A DNA stretch of 64,000 nt, taken from the NCBI RefSeq assembly GCF_001611795.1, contig NZ_CP015098.1, forward strand, positions 2,170,001-2,234,000, given 5' to 3'. A program made the position numbers and the translations under genes. Source of the DNA: Streptomyces qaidamensis. GTDB taxonomy: Bacteria; Actinomycetota; Actinomycetes; Streptomycetales; Streptomycetaceae. Shown piece by piece: positions 25,498 to 33,872 of the stretch. The notes under the pieces are model-generated. The model was not told where the DNA came from, made no database searches, and worked only from the letters and a program-made list of their open reading frames with translations. The first letter of the stretch is position 1. Each line of letters begins with the position of its first letter.

Positions 25498-25953
25498 ATG
25501 ACACAGGACGTCGAGCTGAGGCTGCATCTGGAGTGTGAGTTGGCGGATGAGCCCGTGCGCGTGTTCCGGGAGCTGACCGACCCGGGGGAAGTGGCCCGCT
25601 GGTGGGGCCCCGACGGGTTCGGCACCCCGAGTGTGGAGATCGACCTCCGCCCCGGTGGCGCCTACCGGATCGCGATGCAGCCACCGGAAGGCGAGCTGTT
25701 CTACCTGGTGGGCGAATACATCGACGTCGATCCCCCGGTAGGCCTGTCGTACACCTTCCGCTGGGAGGATCCCGACCCCGAGGACCGGGAGACGGTGGTG
25801 ACGCTGTCGCTGTACGACACCGACGTCAGACAGTCCCACCTCACCCTCGACCAGGGCGACTTCGCCACGGAGCGGCGGCGGGCCCTCCACGAGGAAGGCT
25901 GGGTTCAGGGCCTCGGCAAGCTCGGGGAAATGCTCGCCTCACAGTGGGATTGA
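25498..25953 (+). CDS. SRPBCC / AHSA1-like START-domain protein
   Basis: This 151-residue protein has the Activator-of-Hsp90 ATPase 1-like helix-grip fold. Typical features are FRELTDPGEVARWWGPDGF near the N-terminus, RPGGAYRIAM, and GLSYTFRWE. These proteins bind small hydrophobic ligands in the cytoplasm; the ligand here is unknown. The ATG is preceded by GCAGGTGG. A TAAAAT hexamer at 25445-25450 inside a CCAT/ATGG inverted repeat could be the -10 region. Confidence 0.75.
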   Translation: MTQDVELRLHLECELADEPVRVFRELTDPGEVARWWGPDGFGTPSVEIDLRPGGAYRIAMQPPEGELFYLVGEYIDVDPPVGLSYTFRWEDPDPEDRETVVTLSLYDTDVRQSHLTLDQGDFATERRRALHEEGWVQGLGKLGEMLASQWD

Positions 25954-26032
25954 CCATCCCCACTGGAATTTCCTGGAATCAGGGCATCCTCCCGATCCCT
26001 CCGTACGGTCCTTAGCCGCACGATGGCCAGGC

Positions 26033-27247
26033 ATGACGACGAAAACGACCTGGCCCCTCGTACGCGTCCTGCGCGACCCCGAGGCGGGCCTCTGCCTCTC
26101 CGGAGTGGTGGTCTCCGGCTTCGGCACCTCGGCCCTCTGGCTGGCCTCGGGCGTGTGGGTCAAGGATCTGACCGGCTCGGACGGCCTGGCAGCGCTGTGC
26201 ATGCTCGCCCTGTGGGTGCCGACGCTGGCCGGCCCGCTGCTGGGCACCCTCGCCGACCGGGGCCGCCGCAAGCCGCTGCTGATCGGCGTGAACCTGCTGC
26301 TGGGCGCCCTCCTGCTCACCCTGGTGAGCATCGACGCCCCGGGCGACCTGTGGCTGCTGTACGCCGTTCTGTTCGTGTACGGGGCAGCGGGCGTCGTCCA
26401 CGAGGCGGCCGAGTCGGCGCTGGTCGCGGCCGCCGTCGACCCTTCCCTGCTGGGCGACTTCAACGGCCTGCGCATGACGGCCACCGAGGGCATGAAGCTG
26501 CTGGCCCCGCTGGCGGGCGCGGGTCTGTACGCGGCGTACGGCGGTGCGAGCGTCGCCCTCCTGGACGCGGCGACGTTCGTGCTGGCCACAGGGGTGTACG
26601 CGCTGCTCCGTGTGCGGGAGGAGAAGCCCGCGCCGGACCGCGGCGGGCGCCGGCGCCGGAGCGCGGAGGGGGCCCGCCACCTGTGGGCGCACCCCGTGCT
26701 GCGCCCCCTGGTCCTGGCGGGCGGCGCCACGATGCTGTGCGCCGGACTGAACGGGGCGATGGTGTACGCCGTCGTCGACGGCCTCGGGCACTCCCCGGCG
26801 TACGCCGGTGTGCTGTACGCCGTGCAGGGCGCGGGTTCGGTGGCGGTCGGCCTGCTCTCCGGCCCCGCCCTGCGCCGGCTGGGGGCGCGGCACTTCGGGG
26901 CCTACGGCATCGCCCTGCTGGCACTCGCGGTGGCCCTGCGGGCGGTGCCGTCCGACCCGGTTGCGCTCGTGTGCAGCGCGGCGATCGGCGCGGGGCTGCC
27001 CGCGGTGCTGATCGCCGCGCTGACGTCCGTGCAGCGCGAGACGCCCGGTGCGCTGCTGGGCCGGGTCACGGCCACCGCCCACACGCTGGTGTACGCGCCG
27101 AACGTGGCCGGGCTGGCCGCCGGGGCGGCCCTGGTGGAGCCGGTGGGCCACCGGCCGGTGCTGGTGGCCCTGGGCGTGGCCCTGCTGGTGACGGCGGCGG
27201 CGCTGTGCGCTCCCCCGGCCGGGGCCGAAGCCGCCCCGGGGCGGTGA
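26033..27247 (+). CDS. MFS transporter
   Basis: This 404-residue membrane protein should form twelve helices. The motif between helices 2 and 3 is the MFS signature (GTLADRGRRKPLLIG), and a basic loop near residue 200 (RGGRRRRSAEG) lies between the halves. It resembles actinomycete drug/proton antiporters of the enterobactin-exporter or tetracycline-like type; no substrate can be assigned. The ribosome binding site is weak. Its stop codon forms part of a small stem with that of the convergent gene. Confidence 0.8.
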   Translation: MTTKTTWPLVRVLRDPEAGLCLSGVVVSGFGTSALWLASGVWVKDLTGSDGLAALCMLALWVPTLAGPLLGTLADRGRRKPLLIGVNLLLGALLLTLVSIDAPGDLWLLYAVLFVYGAAGVVHEAAESALVAAAVDPSLLGDFNGLRMTATEGMKLLAPLAGAGLYAAYGGASVALLDAATFVLATGVYALLRVREEKPAPDRGGRRRRSAEGARHLWAHPVLRPLVLAGGATMLCAGLNGAMVYAVVDGLGHSPAYAGVLYAVQGAGSVAVGLLSGPALRRLGARHFGAYGIALLALAVALRAVPSDPVALVCSAAIGAGLPAVLIAALTSVQRETPGALLGRVTATAHTLVYAPNVAGLAAGAALVEPVGHRPVLVALGVALLVTAAALCAPPAGAEAAPGR

Positions 27248-27260
27248 GGGCGACCCCTCA
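27245..27260. terminator. Small stem built from two convergent stop codons
   Basis: TGAGGG-CGAC-CCCTCA: the TGA ends the MFS gene and the TCA is the opposite-strand stop of the next gene. A six-pair stem is short, so termination efficiency is doubtful. Confidence 0.35.
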
Positions 27261-28421
27261 GCGCCCGGCGAGGGCGGAGCGGACCGTGTCCAGATCGTCG
27301 TCGGACGCCAGTCCGGCGTGATACAGCCGCAGTTCGGTGGCGCCCAGCCGCCGTGCCTCGGCGGCGTCGGCGGCGAGGGTGCCGGGGCTGCCGCCCATGC
27401 CCGAGACGACGGTGAAGTTGGCGGCGATGACGGCGCGCTCGCGCTCCTGCCGTGCGAACGGCGTGAGGGTGCCGGTGCCGCCCGCGCAGGGGACGACCAC
27501 ACCGTCCGCGACGGACAGGATGTGCTCCGGGTCGACGCCGGGGTTGGCTCCGACGTGGTACGAGACGGGGTCCGCGTGCAGCAGCACCTGGAAGCCGTCG
27601 GGAGCGGCTGCCCGGACCGCCGCGACGGCCTGTTCCTGGAGCGTGCGGGCGGTTTCGTCGCGGTACGCGCGCGTGGTGTTCGCGAGGGTCTCGCCGAGGA
27701 GTTTCTCGATGCCCGCCCAGGCTCCGTCGGAGGGCGCTCCCTGCCACACCGGCTCCAGCGCGGTCCGTACGGCGGCGGCCAGCCGGTCGGCGTCCAGGCC
27801 GTGCCGGCCGTAGCCCTCCCGGCAGGACGGGCAGAAGCACAGTGCCATCAGGTACTGGCCGGCGTCCCCGAGGCCGACGCCGCCGGTCTTGTCGTGGGCG
27901 TGCAGATGCTGCAGCCCGTACCAGCCGAGGGATTCCAGCTCGGTGCCGCGCGCTCCGGGCCGGACGGCGGCCTCGGCGGCCAGATCGGTCAGGTAGGCGC
28001 GCGTGGCGGGCTGTGCGATGCAGGGCGCCCAGGGGTAACGGTCACCGTAGGCGTTGACGACCGAGGTGTCCGGGTGCTCGGCGCCCAGGCGGGAGTTGTG
28101 CGCGAGGACGACCCAGGTGTGCACCTCCAGACCGGCCTCGGTGAGCACGCCCGCGGCCTCGCCGAAGGCGTCCCCGGGGGCCCAGGCGCCGGCCGCGTAG
28201 GGCCGCAGCTCGCGTCCGGCCCAGCGGTCGTCCGCCGGGTACAGCACCGCGGCGTGCTCGGCGGTGACGATGCGGTGGCGCGGGTGGCGGGGCGTGAGGG
28301 CACGGGTGGAGTGGTAGGCGGCGGCCAGGGTCACCTGGTCCACGCCGAGCGCGGCGATCCGTGCGGGTGCCTCCGGATCCCCGTTGACGTCCCAGGGGTA
28401 GACGAATGCCGACGCCTTCAC
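27258..28421 (-). CDS. TIM-barrel-like protein with a CxCxxC zinc-type motif, function unknown
   Basis: This 387-residue alanine-rich protein has no signal peptide. It starts ASAFVYPWDVNGDPEAPARI and looks like a TIM-barrel glycoside-hydrolase-related protein: HTWVVLAHNSRLG, GWYGLQHLHAHDK, and near residue 195 CFCPSCREGYGRHGLD, a cysteine set seen in some predicted metal-binding sugar hydrolase relatives. Its GTG start overlaps the kdgD stop by four bases, so it is made together with the galacturonate pathway enzyme. It may act on a galacturonate- or galactarate-containing compound. No specific function can be assigned. Confidence 0.6.
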   Translation of the reverse strand: MKASAFVYPWDVNGDPEAPARIAALGVDQVTLAAAYHSTRALTPRHPRHRIVTAEHAAVLYPADDRWAGRELRPYAAGAWAPGDAFGEAAGVLTEAGLEVHTWVVLAHNSRLGAEHPDTSVVNAYGDRYPWAPCIAQPATRAYLTDLAAEAAVRPGARGTELESLGWYGLQHLHAHDKTGGVGLGDAGQYLMALCFCPSCREGYGRHGLDADRLAAAVRTALEPVWQGAPSDGAWAGIEKLLGETLANTTRAYRDETARTLQEQAVAAVRAAAPDGFQVLLHADPVSYHVGANPGVDPEHILSVADGVVVPCAGGTGTLTPFARQERERAVIAANFTVVSGMGGSPGTLAADAAEARRLGATELRLYHAGLASDDDLDTVRSALAGR

Positions 28422-29383
28422 TTGGCCTCCTCCAGCAGCGCGTGGCCCCGCTCGATCAGTTCGGCGAGCTGCTTCACATGATCCCCGCTCGGCTCGTGCA
28501 GCGGGGGCCGCACCTCCCCCACGTCCAGGCCGCGCAGCCGTACGCCGGCCTTGACCAGGGCGACCGCGTAGCCGCGGCCCCGGTCGCGCAGTTCGACGAA
28601 CGGGCGGTAGAAGCCGTCCAGCAGCTTCGCCACGGTGGCGTCGTCGCCGGTCCTGAGGGCCTGGTGGAAGGCGAGGGCGATCTCCGGCGCGAAGCAGAAC
28701 ACGGCCGACGAGTAGAGCGTGACCCCGAGGGCCCGGTAGGCGAGCTGGGTCTGCTCGGCGGTCGGCAGGCCGTTGAAGTAGAGGAAGTCCCCCGGGGCTT
28801 CGCAGCGGACGGCGCTGACGACGCGCTGCATGAGGTCGAGGTCGCCGAGCCCGTCCTTCAGGCCGATGATCCCGTCCGTGCGGGCGAGTGCGACGACCGT
28901 CTGCGGGGTGAACACGGCGTTGTCGCGCTGGTAGACGATGACCGGAAGGGCGGTCGCGGCGGCCACCTCGCGGTAGTGCCGCAGCAGCCCCTCCTGCCCG
29001 GCGACGACGAGGTAGGGCGGCATGGCGAGCAGTCCGTCCGCCCCGGCGGCCTCGGCGAGGCGGGCGTAGCGCACGGCGAGCGCGGTGCCGTACCCGGCGC
29101 CGGCGACGACCGGCACCCGCCCGTCGGCGGCCTCGACGGCGACCCGGACGCAGCCCTCGAACTCCTCGGGCGTCAGCGCGTGGAACTCGCCGGTGCCGCA
29201 GCAGGCGAACACGGCGGCGGCTCCGGCCTCCACCCCGCGCCGGACGTGCGTGCGGTAGGTATCGAGGTCCACGGAGCCGTCGGGTCCATAGGCGGTGACC
29301 GGGAAGAACAGCGGCCCGCTGGGGATGTCGAGTCGTGTGGCGAGAGGGGCTGGCGTCACAAGCTCTCCCGGTTCCATATTCAT
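28418..29383 (-). CDS. kdgD: 5-dehydro-4-deoxyglucarate dehydratase
   Basis: This 321-residue DHDPS-superfamily enzyme should convert 5-keto-4-deoxyglucarate to alpha-ketoglutarate semialdehyde, with loss of water and CO2. The signature VIVYQRDNAVFTP (Y151) and IIGLKDGLGD (Schiff-base K176) is specific for this subgroup and not for DapA. It diverges from udh across matched promoters, so the two make the oxidative galacturonate route. The ATG used lacks a ribosome binding site and lies inside an operator-like repeat. A GTG eight codons later (29359), with GGGAGAG before it, may be the true start. Confidence 0.85.
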   Translation of the reverse strand: MNMEPGELVTPAPLATRLDIPSGPLFFPVTAYGPDGSVDLDTYRTHVRRGVEAGAAAVFACCGTGEFHALTPEEFEGCVRVAVEAADGRVPVVAGAGYGTALAVRYARLAEAAGADGLLAMPPYLVVAGQEGLLRHYREVAAATALPVIVYQRDNAVFTPQTVVALARTDGIIGLKDGLGDLDLMQRVVSAVRCEAPGDFLYFNGLPTAEQTQLAYRALGVTLYSSAVFCFAPEIALAFHQALRTGDDATVAKLLDGFYRPFVELRDRGRGYAVALVKAGVRLRGLDVGEVRPPLHEPSGDHVKQLAELIERGHALLEEAK

Positions 29384-29391
29384 GATTGGCG
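29375..29391. repeat. Operator-like 17-mer, kdgD side
   Basis: CATATTCATGATTGGCG matches the udh-side copy (29548-29564) at 14 of 17 positions, in the same orientation on the plus strand. It lies 16 bp upstream of the alternative kdgD GTG start. Shared regulator binding is inferred. Confidence 0.5.
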
Positions 29392-29412
29392 TCTATATTT
29401 CTGAACAACTCC

Positions 29413-29442
29413 ACGCTAAGGCGCCGCCTCGGCGCCGGTCAA
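29413..29442 (-). promoter_or_regulatory. kdgD promoter
   Basis: On the minus strand, TTGACC (-35), an 18-bp spacer and TAGCGT (-10) occur. The -10 lies in CCTTAGCGTG, repeated exactly in the udh promoter. This is a sigma-70-like pattern for a vegetative promoter. Confidence 0.65.
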
Positions 29443-29491
29443 GCGCGCACACCCGCGACGCACCTGCGGATTCGCCCCCTCCGCGGCATAC

Positions 29492-29521
29492 TTGACGGGC
29501 TCCACCCCAGCTCCTTAGCGT
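29492..29521 (+). promoter_or_regulatory. udh promoter
   Basis: TTGACG (-35), an 18-bp spacer and TAGCGT (-10) are present, within the same CCTTAGCGTG context as the divergent kdgD promoter. The expected transcript starts near 29528, leaving a leader that carries the operator-like 17-mer. Confidence 0.65.
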
Positions 29522-29547
29522 GTCCACGCATATGAATGCCGTGCGCT

Positions 29548-29564
29548 CATGTGCATGGTTGGCG
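29548..29564. repeat. Operator-like 17-mer, udh side
   Basis: CATGTGCATGGTTGGCG is the partner of the kdgD-side copy. It ends 17 bases before the udh ATG, just upstream of the ribosome binding site, where a repressor could block elongation or initiation. Confidence 0.5.
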
Positions 29565-29581
29565 ATCAAGGAGACCCGAGG

Positions 29582-30391
29582 ATGCCCGCTCCCCGCACCG
29601 TCCTGCTCACCGGCGCCGCCGGCGGCCTCGGCACCCTGATGCGGGACCTGCTCCCTGCCTACGGCTACGACCTGCGCCTGCTGGACCTGCGCCCGGTCGA
29701 GGGCGAGCCCGACGCGATCACCGCCGACCTGGCCGACCGGGACGCCGTGCGCGAGGCCGTCCGGGGCGTCGACGCGATCCTCCACCTCGCGGGCATCTCC
29801 CTGGAAGCGCCCTTCGAGAAGATCCTCAAGGCCAATATCGAGGGCACCTACCACCTCTACGAGGCCGCCCGCGAAGAAGGCGTCGGCAGGATCGTCTTCG
29901 CCTCCTCCAACCACGCCGTCGGCTACACCCCGCGCCCCCGGGGCGACGCCCCCCTCATCCCGGTCGACACCCCGCGCCGCCCGGACACCTTCTACGGCCT
30001 GTCCAAGTGCTTCGGCGAGGATCTCGCACAGCTCTACTGGGACAGGCACGGCCTGGAGACGGTCTCGGTGCGCATCGGCTCCTGCTTCCCCGCGCCGACC
30101 AGTGTGCGCATGCTCTCGGTGTGGATGAGCCCCGCCGACGGCGCCCGCCTCTTCCACGCGGCCCTGACCGCCGAGCACGTCGGCCACACCGTCGTGCACG
30201 GCTCCTCCGCCAACACCCGGCTGTGGTGGGACCTCACCAGCGCCCGGGCGCTCGGCTACGAGCCGCAGGACGACTCCGAGCCGTACGCCGAGAAGCTCAT
30301 CGCCGAGCAGGGCGAACTGCAGGACGGCAACGAGGCGCACGCCTACCTGGGCGGCCAGTTCGTGACGGACCCGCCGGTCTGGCCGTACTGA
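29582..30391 (+). CDS. udh: Uronate dehydrogenase
   Basis: This 269-residue short-chain dehydrogenase of the uronate dehydrogenase group oxidises D-galacturonate (and glucuronate) to the aldaro-lactone with NAD+. The Rossmann motif GAAGGLG is at 11-17, the active-site region FASSNHAVGYTPR is at 106-118, and the catalytic pair is Y138-K142 in YGLSKCFGED. SSNHAVGY and the tail DPPVWPY are distinctive of Udh rather than general epimerases. The ATG follows AAGGAG with good spacing. It is the first step of the route that ends with the divergent kdgD. Confidence 0.88.
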   Translation: MPAPRTVLLTGAAGGLGTLMRDLLPAYGYDLRLLDLRPVEGEPDAITADLADRDAVREAVRGVDAILHLAGISLEAPFEKILKANIEGTYHLYEAAREEGVGRIVFASSNHAVGYTPRPRGDAPLIPVDTPRRPDTFYGLSKCFGEDLAQLYWDRHGLETVSVRIGSCFPAPTSVRMLSVWMSPADGARLFHAALTAEHVGHTVVHGSSANTRLWWDLTSARALGYEPQDDSEPYAEKLIAEQGELQDGNEAHAYLGGQFVTDPPVWPY

Positions 30392-30410
30392 CCGGACAGA
30401 GCCCGAACCA

Positions 30411-30439
30411 GGGCGGGCGGGCAGAGAACGGGCCCGCCC
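30411..30439 (+). terminator. udh terminator hairpin
   Basis: An eight-pair all-GC stem (GGGCGGGC / GCCCGCCC) with a 13-base loop lies 20 bases after the udh stop. Confidence 0.5.
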
Positions 30440-30493
30440 GCAGGCGGATCCGGGCACGAGCCGTGCCCCGGTCGTAGGCGCGACAGCGCCACG

Positions 30494-30529
30494 CCCGGGG
30501 GCGCGGGGACCGCGCGACCAGCCACGACG
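30494..30529 (+). repeat. Streptomyces intergenic repeat copy
   Basis: GGGGGCGCGGGGACCGCGCG followed by ACCAGCCACGACG is a member of the family also found near 21.3 and 43.6 kb. It can fold on itself through GCGCGGGG / CCGCGCG. Confidence 0.55.
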
Positions 30530-30712
30530 AACCCGCGGCCGCCACACCACAGCACCCCCCGCATCATGGGCCCGCCCCGCCCGAACGGGCACACGCGGGC
30601 AGTATCGGGCCCAGGTCAGGCCTGGTCACCACATCCCACCCCCTGTAGAACTTCCCCCAAGGCCCGACCGAGGGCCCGAACGGGCAGCACAGCAGGAAGG
30701 TGGGTGACGGCC

Positions 30713-31480
30713 ATGAACAGGACCGCGGAAGAACGCCAGCGCGAGATCGTGCTGGCCGCGCGGCGGGACGGCTCGGTCGACGTCACCGCCCTCGCCACCG
30801 AGCTGGGCGTTGCCAAGGAAACCGTACGAAGGGACCTGCGCGTCCTGGAGGACCACGGCCTGCTCCGCCGCACCCATGGCGGCGCCTACCCCGTGGAGAG
30901 CGCCGGCTTCGAGACGACGCTCGCCTTCCGGGCCACCAGCCACGTCCCCGAGAAGCGCCGGGTCGCGGCCGCCGCGGCCGAGCTGCTCGGCGACGCCGAG
31001 ACCGTCTTCGTCGACGAGGGCTACACCCCCCAGCTCATCGCCGAGGCGCTCCCCCGGGACCGGCCGCTGACCGTGGTCACCGCGTCCCTGCCGGTCGCGG
31101 GCGCCCTCGCCGAGGCCGAGCACGTCTCCGTGCTGCTGCTCGGCGGCCGGGTGCGGCGCGGCACCCTCGCCACCGTCGACCACTGGACGACGAAGATGCT
31201 GTCCGGCTTCGTCATCGACCTGGCGTTCATCGGCGCCAACGGCATTTCCCGCGAACACGGCCTCACCACCCCCGACCCGGCCGTCAGCGAGGTCAAGACG
31301 CAGGCGATCCGGGCCGCCCGGCGCGTGGTCTTCGCGGGCGTGCACACCAAGTTCGGAGCGGTCAGCTTCTGCCGGTTCGCCGAGGTCGGCACGCTGGAGA
31401 CGATCGTGACGAGCACCCTGCTGCCGGCCGCCGAGGCCCACCGCTACTCGCTGCTCGGACCGCAGGTCATCCGCGTCTGA
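30713..31480 (+). CDS. DeoR family regulator of the polyol operon
   Basis: This 255-residue regulator has an N-terminal DeoR winged helix (VTALATELGVAKETVRRD, then HGGAYP) and a C-terminal sugar-phosphate sensor domain of the phosphosugar isomerase type (FVDEGYTPQLIA, DLAFIGANGIS, GVHTKFGAVSF). It precedes, on the same strand, a complete polyol importer and dehydrogenase and probably represses them. The ATG was used, with AGGTGG nine bases upstream. An in-frame GTG three codons earlier is also possible. Confidence 0.82.
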   Translation: MNRTAEERQREIVLAARRDGSVDVTALATELGVAKETVRRDLRVLEDHGLLRRTHGGAYPVESAGFETTLAFRATSHVPEKRRVAAAAAELLGDAETVFVDEGYTPQLIAEALPRDRPLTVVTASLPVAGALAEAEHVSVLLLGGRVRRGTLATVDHWTTKMLSGFVIDLAFIGANGISREHGLTTPDPAVSEVKTQAIRAARRVVFAGVHTKFGAVSFCRFAEVGTLETIVTSTLLPAAEAHRYSLLGPQVIRV

Positions 31481-31560
31481 TCGCACGTCCACCCACCTCC
31501 CCCAGGGCGACCGCACGCCCTGCGATGCCCCTTATCTCCCTATACATCCAGGAGCGATCC

Positions 31561-32934
31561 ATGCGAACCCAGAGCCGACGACGGCCACCGCGAGCCCCGC
31601 TCGCCCTGGCCGCCGCAGGGACGCTGCTCGCCCCGCTGCTCTCCGGCTGCTGGGTCGGCGCGGGCGGGGCCGGATCCGGCGGCGACGCCATCAACGTCCT
31701 CATGGTCAACAATCCCCAGATGGTCGAGCTGCAGAAGCTGACCCGCGCCCACTTCACCCGGGAGACGGGCATCAAGGTCAACTTCACCGTCCTGCCCGAG
31801 AACGACGTCCGCGACAAGATCAGCCAGGACTTCGCCAACCAGGCCGGCCAGTACGACGTCGCCACCCTGTCCAACTACGAGATACCGATCTACGCCCGCA
31901 ACGGCTGGCTGCACGAGATGAACGGCTACGTCGCGAAGGACCCCGCCTACGACGAGCAGGACGTCCTGAAGCCGATGCGCCAGTCCCTCACCGCGGACGA
32001 CGGCAAGCTCTACGGCCAGCCCTTCTACGGCGAGTCGTCCTTCCTCATGTACCGCAAGGACGTGTTCGACAAGCACGGCCTGACGATGCCCGCGCACCCC
32101 ACCTGGCAGCAGGTGGCGGACCTGGCCGCGAAGGCGGACGGCGCCGAGCCCGGCATGAAGGGCATCTGCCTGCGCGGCCTGCCCGGCTGGGGTGAGGTGA
32201 TGGCACCGCTGACGACGGTCGTGAACACCTTCGGCGGCACCTGGTTCGACAAGAACTGGAAGGCGCAGCTCGACTCCCCCGCCTTCGAGAAGGCGACGAA
32301 GTTCTATGTCGACCTGGTGCGCGAGCACGGCGAGTCCGGCGCCGCCCAGTCCGGCTTCGCCGAGTGCCTGAACAACATGACCCAGGGCAAGGTCGCCATG
32401 TGGTACGACGCCACCTCCGCGGCCGGTTCCCTGGAGGCCGCCGACTCCCCGGTCAAGGGCAAGGTCGGCTACGCCCCCGCCCCCGTCGAGAAGACCGAGT
32501 CCTCGGGCTGGCTCTACACCTGGGCCTGGGGCATCCAGAAGGCGTCCCGCAACCCGGACAACGCCTGGAAGTTCGTCTCCTGGGCGTCCGGCAAGGGCTA
32601 CGAGGAACTGGTCGGCGACGAGGTCGGCTGGTCGAACGTCCCGGCCGGCAAGCGGGCCTCCACGTACGCCAACGCCGACTACCGCAAGGAGGCCGCCGCC
32701 TTCCAGGAGATGACCAAGGAGGCCATCGAGCAGGCCCGGCCGAACGACCCCGGCGTGCAGCCGCGGCCCGCGCCCGGCATCCAGTTCGTCGGCATCCCCG
32801 AGTTCACCGACCTCGGCACCAAGGTCTCCCAGGAGATCAGCGCGGCCATCGCCGGACGCCAGTCCGTCGAGTCGGCCCTGAAGAAGGCTCAGGCGCTCGC
32901 CGAGAAGATCTCCGAGGAGTACGAGGGACGATGA
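31561..32934 (+). CDS. Polyol/sugar ABC transporter solute-binding lipoprotein
   Basis: This 457-residue extracellular binding protein has a lipoprotein signal ending LAPLLSGC. The mature part shows family 1 features (NVLMVNNPQMVELQKL, YGQPFYGESSFLMYRKD, GKVAMWYDATSAAGSL). By context with a zinc polyol dehydrogenase it probably binds a sugar alcohol such as sorbitol, mannitol or arabitol. AGGAGCG precedes the ATG, and its stop overlaps the next ATG. Confidence 0.85.
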   Translation: MRTQSRRRPPRAPLALAAAGTLLAPLLSGCWVGAGGAGSGGDAINVLMVNNPQMVELQKLTRAHFTRETGIKVNFTVLPENDVRDKISQDFANQAGQYDVATLSNYEIPIYARNGWLHEMNGYVAKDPAYDEQDVLKPMRQSLTADDGKLYGQPFYGESSFLMYRKDVFDKHGLTMPAHPTWQQVADLAAKADGAEPGMKGICLRGLPGWGEVMAPLTTVVNTFGGTWFDKNWKAQLDSPAFEKATKFYVDLVREHGESGAAQSGFAECLNNMTQGKVAMWYDATSAAGSLEAADSPVKGKVGYAPAPVEKTESSGWLYTWAWGIQKASRNPDNAWKFVSWASGKGYEELVGDEVGWSNVPAGKRASTYANADYRKEAAAFQEMTKEAIEQARPNDPGVQPRPAPGIQFVGIPEFTDLGTKVSQEISAAIAGRQSVESALKKAQALAEKISEEYEGR

Positions 32935-33872
32935 CCGCCACGACAACGGCCCCCGTGGCCGCACCCCGGACGGGCGCCCCGGCCCGCCCACCCTCCGCCC
33001 GGCTGCGCGCCTGGGCGACCCGGGCCCCGCTGCTGCCCGCCCTGATCTTCATGATCGTCGTCACCCAGCTGCCCTTCGTGGCCACGCTGGTGATCTCGTT
33101 CTTCGACTGGAACAGCCTCTACCCGGACGCCCGGCACTTCACCGGCCTGGACAACTACCAAGAGGTCCTCACCGACCCGGACCTGCGCCACTCGGTGTGG
33201 ACGACCGTGCTGCTGACGGTGGCGGTGGTGCTGGCCAGCCTGGTGCTGGGACTGGTCCTCGCGCTCCTGCTGGACCGGCGGTTCCGCGGCCGGGGCATCG
33301 TACGGACGCTGCTGATCGCGCCGTTCCTGGTGGTGCCGGTCGCGGCGGCCCTGCTCTGGAAGCATGTGCTCTACAACCCTGAATACGGCCTGTTCAATGG
33401 GCTGTTGCACTATGTGGGCGGGCCACAGCCCGACTGGATCTCCAGCACCCCGCTGCTCGCGGTCGAGGCATCCCTCGTCTGGCAGTGGACGCCTTTCATG
33501 ATGCTGATCCTGCTCGCCGGCCTGCAGAGCCGCGACCACGAGCAGATCGAGGCGGCCCGGGTCGACGGCGCGAGCGACTGGCAGATCTTCGTCCACCTGA
33601 CGCTCCCGCACCTGCGCCGCTACCTCGAACTGGGCGCCCTGCTGGGCTCGATCTACATCGTCCAGAACTTCGACGCGGTCTTCACGATCACCTCCGGCGG
33701 CCTCGGCACCGCCAACCTCCCCTACACCGTCTACCAGAGCTTCTACCAGGCCCACGAGAACGGCCTCGCCTCGGCCGCGGGCGTCCTGGTCGTCATCGGC
33801 TCGATCGTCATCGCGACCTTCGCCCTGCGCGTGGTGTCGTCCCTGTTCCGCGAGGAGGTGTCCCGCGCATGA
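32931..33872 (+). CDS. Polyol/sugar ABC transporter permease (MalF type)
   Basis: This 313-residue membrane protein has six helices after a proline/alanine-rich cytoplasmic start. The EAA loop is IEAARVDGASDWQIFVHLTL. It forms the channel with the next gene product. Both junctions are ATGA overlaps, so the importer subunits are translated together. No ATPase gene is present in the operon. Confidence 0.86.
   Translation: MTATTTAPVAAPRTGAPARPPSARLRAWATRAPLLPALIFMIVVTQLPFVATLVISFFDWNSLYPDARHFTGLDNYQEVLTDPDLRHSVWTTVLLTVAVVLASLVLGLVLALLLDRRFRGRGIVRTLLIAPFLVVPVAAALLWKHVLYNPEYGLFNGLLHYVGGPQPDWISSTPLLAVEASLVWQWTPFMMLILLAGLQSRDHEQIEAARVDGASDWQIFVHLTLPHLRRYLELGALLGSIYIVQNFDAVFTITSGGLGTANLPYTVYQSFYQAHENGLASAAGVLVVIGSIVIATFALRVVSSLFREEVSRA

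Larger units (their letters stand above)
30392..30712 (+). other. Gap after udh: hairpin and intergenic repeat
   Basis: No gene is seen in this 321-bp gap. GGGCGGGC / GCCCGCCC (30411-30439) is a likely udh terminator. A Streptomyces repeat copy lies at 30494-30529. The last ~60 bases form the leader of the DeoR gene with AGGAAGG. I see no convincing operator. Confidence 0.6.
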
